A stretch of 64,000 nucleotides of DNA from Pseudomonas sp. FP1742 (GTDB lineage: Bacteria; Pseudomonadota; Gammaproteobacteria; Pseudomonadales; Pseudomonadaceae). Below, piece after piece: positions 63,584-64,000 of this stretch. How positions within the stretch are numbered: position 1 is the first letter of the stretch; the number at the start of each line of letters is the position of its first letter. A model generated the notes under the pieces. The model did not search any database. It was not told the origin of the DNA and was given only the letters and a program-made list of their open reading frames with translations. The stretch spans positions 6,448,001 through 6,512,000 of the forward strand of contig NZ_CP117460.1 in NCBI RefSeq assembly GCF_030687145.1, written 5' to 3'. Made by a program: the position numbers and the translations under genes.

Positions 63584-64000
63584 CACGGCAGCGTCGACAA
63601 CGGAACGCGGTACAAGGCATCACCCGGCTCGGCATCGCCGAAACGCACCCAGTTGGCCAGGTCGTTGTGGAAGGTTTCGTAGAGGCGGATTTTCGAGTCC
63701 AGCTCATCGATAAAGTCTTCCTGCTCGGCCACGCTCAGGGAAAGCCACAAATCCTGGGTCATGTTCAATGACTTGCTGCGGTAGGGCAGCCCTTCCAGGT
63801 ACTCACCCAGAACCCCGCCATCGGCCAGGTTGCCGCCCTTGCGCAAGGCCGAGGGATCGCGGCTCATGTAGGCACTGGCGCTGGCGATTTCCTGGAAGAA
63901 ATTCTTCGGCGAAGTCTGGGTTTTGCGGGCAGCATCGACGATCAGTTTCAGCGATTGCTGCAAGTCGTTGAGCTGCAGTTTGGTCAGCATCACGCACACC
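63583..64000 (-). CDS. ppkA: C-terminal part of a PpkA-like T6SS kinase (5' end outside window)
   Basis: About 139 codons in one open frame up to the right edge. The tail (LQQSLKLIVDAARKTQTSPK, GLPYRSKSLNMTQDLWLSLS, FIDELDSKIRLYETFHNDLA) fits the region after the von Willebrand-like domain of PpkA, and the order ppkA-tagT-S-R-Q is that of HSI-I. The kinase domain itself is not in the window, so the name rests on context and on the tail. Confidence 0.72.
   Translation of the reverse strand, partial: VCVMLTKLQLNDLQQSLKLIVDAARKTQTSPKNFFQEIASASAYMSRDPSALRKGGNLADGGVLGEYLEGLPYRSKSLNMTQDLWLSLSVAEQEDFIDELDSKIRLYETFHNDLANWVRFGDAEPGDALYRVPLSTLP

Overview
The window is chromosomal DNA from a Pseudomonas, most likely of the P. 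fluorescens group. Three things point there: the unbroken run radC-coaBC-dut-algC-argB / pyrE / crc / rph-yicC-gmk-rpoZ-spoT-ridA / exbB-exbD-tonB-oxyR-recG, which follows the PA5319-PA5345 region of P. aeruginosa; the presence of the Pseudomonas regulator Crc; and many REP-type hairpins with the core GGGAGCGGGCTTGCTCGCGA. Species-level assignment cannot be made by eye.

Bases 1-21,950 are core genome: pantothenate-to-CoA synthesis, dUTP removal, alginate/LPS sugar phosphates, arginine and pyrimidine synthesis, catabolite repression, RNA 3' processing, GMP kinase, omega subunit, (p)ppGpp metabolism, a Ton energy module, OxyR, RecG and an HDOD-domain protein. These genes are GC-rich, tightly packed and separated by clean hairpins.

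From about 22,000 the window becomes accessory. Bases 22,046-24,964 hold a delta-60 repeat protein, an SCP2-like small protein, and a DUF6124-type gene with a long, hairpin-rich 5' leader that seems able to hide its own ribosome binding site. Bases 24,977-57,951 are one continuous minus-strand array: a complete type VI secretion (T6SS) cluster in the gene order of P. aeruginosa HSI-II (tssA-B-C-E-F-G-clpV-sfa-orfX-fha-tssJ-K-L-M-stp1-stk1), followed by vgrG and a tail of cargo genes. Two cargo cassettes stand out. One (52,123-53,924: PAAR, cysteine-hydrolase-like effector, two duplicated small membrane proteins) is inserted inside the structural operon, between tssE and tssF. The other (24,977-33,539), behind vgrG, starts with an M23-like/GH19-like effector and continues with eight exported proteins, including three that share a C-terminal TPR module and two of the LprI/DUF1311 lysozyme-inhibitor type. 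I read most of these as candidate immunity proteins. No hcp gene is present in the window.

Bases 57,952-58,921 are a gene-poor stretch with hairpins and a possible gene remnant. Bases 58,922-64,000 carry tagQ-R-S-T and the 3' end of a ppkA-like gene, the threonine-phosphorylation regulatory module of an HSI-I-type T6SS. A second T6SS cluster therefore probably continues beyond base 64,000, and two different T6SS phosphorylation circuits (PpkA/TagQRST and Stk1/Stp1) lie next to each other.
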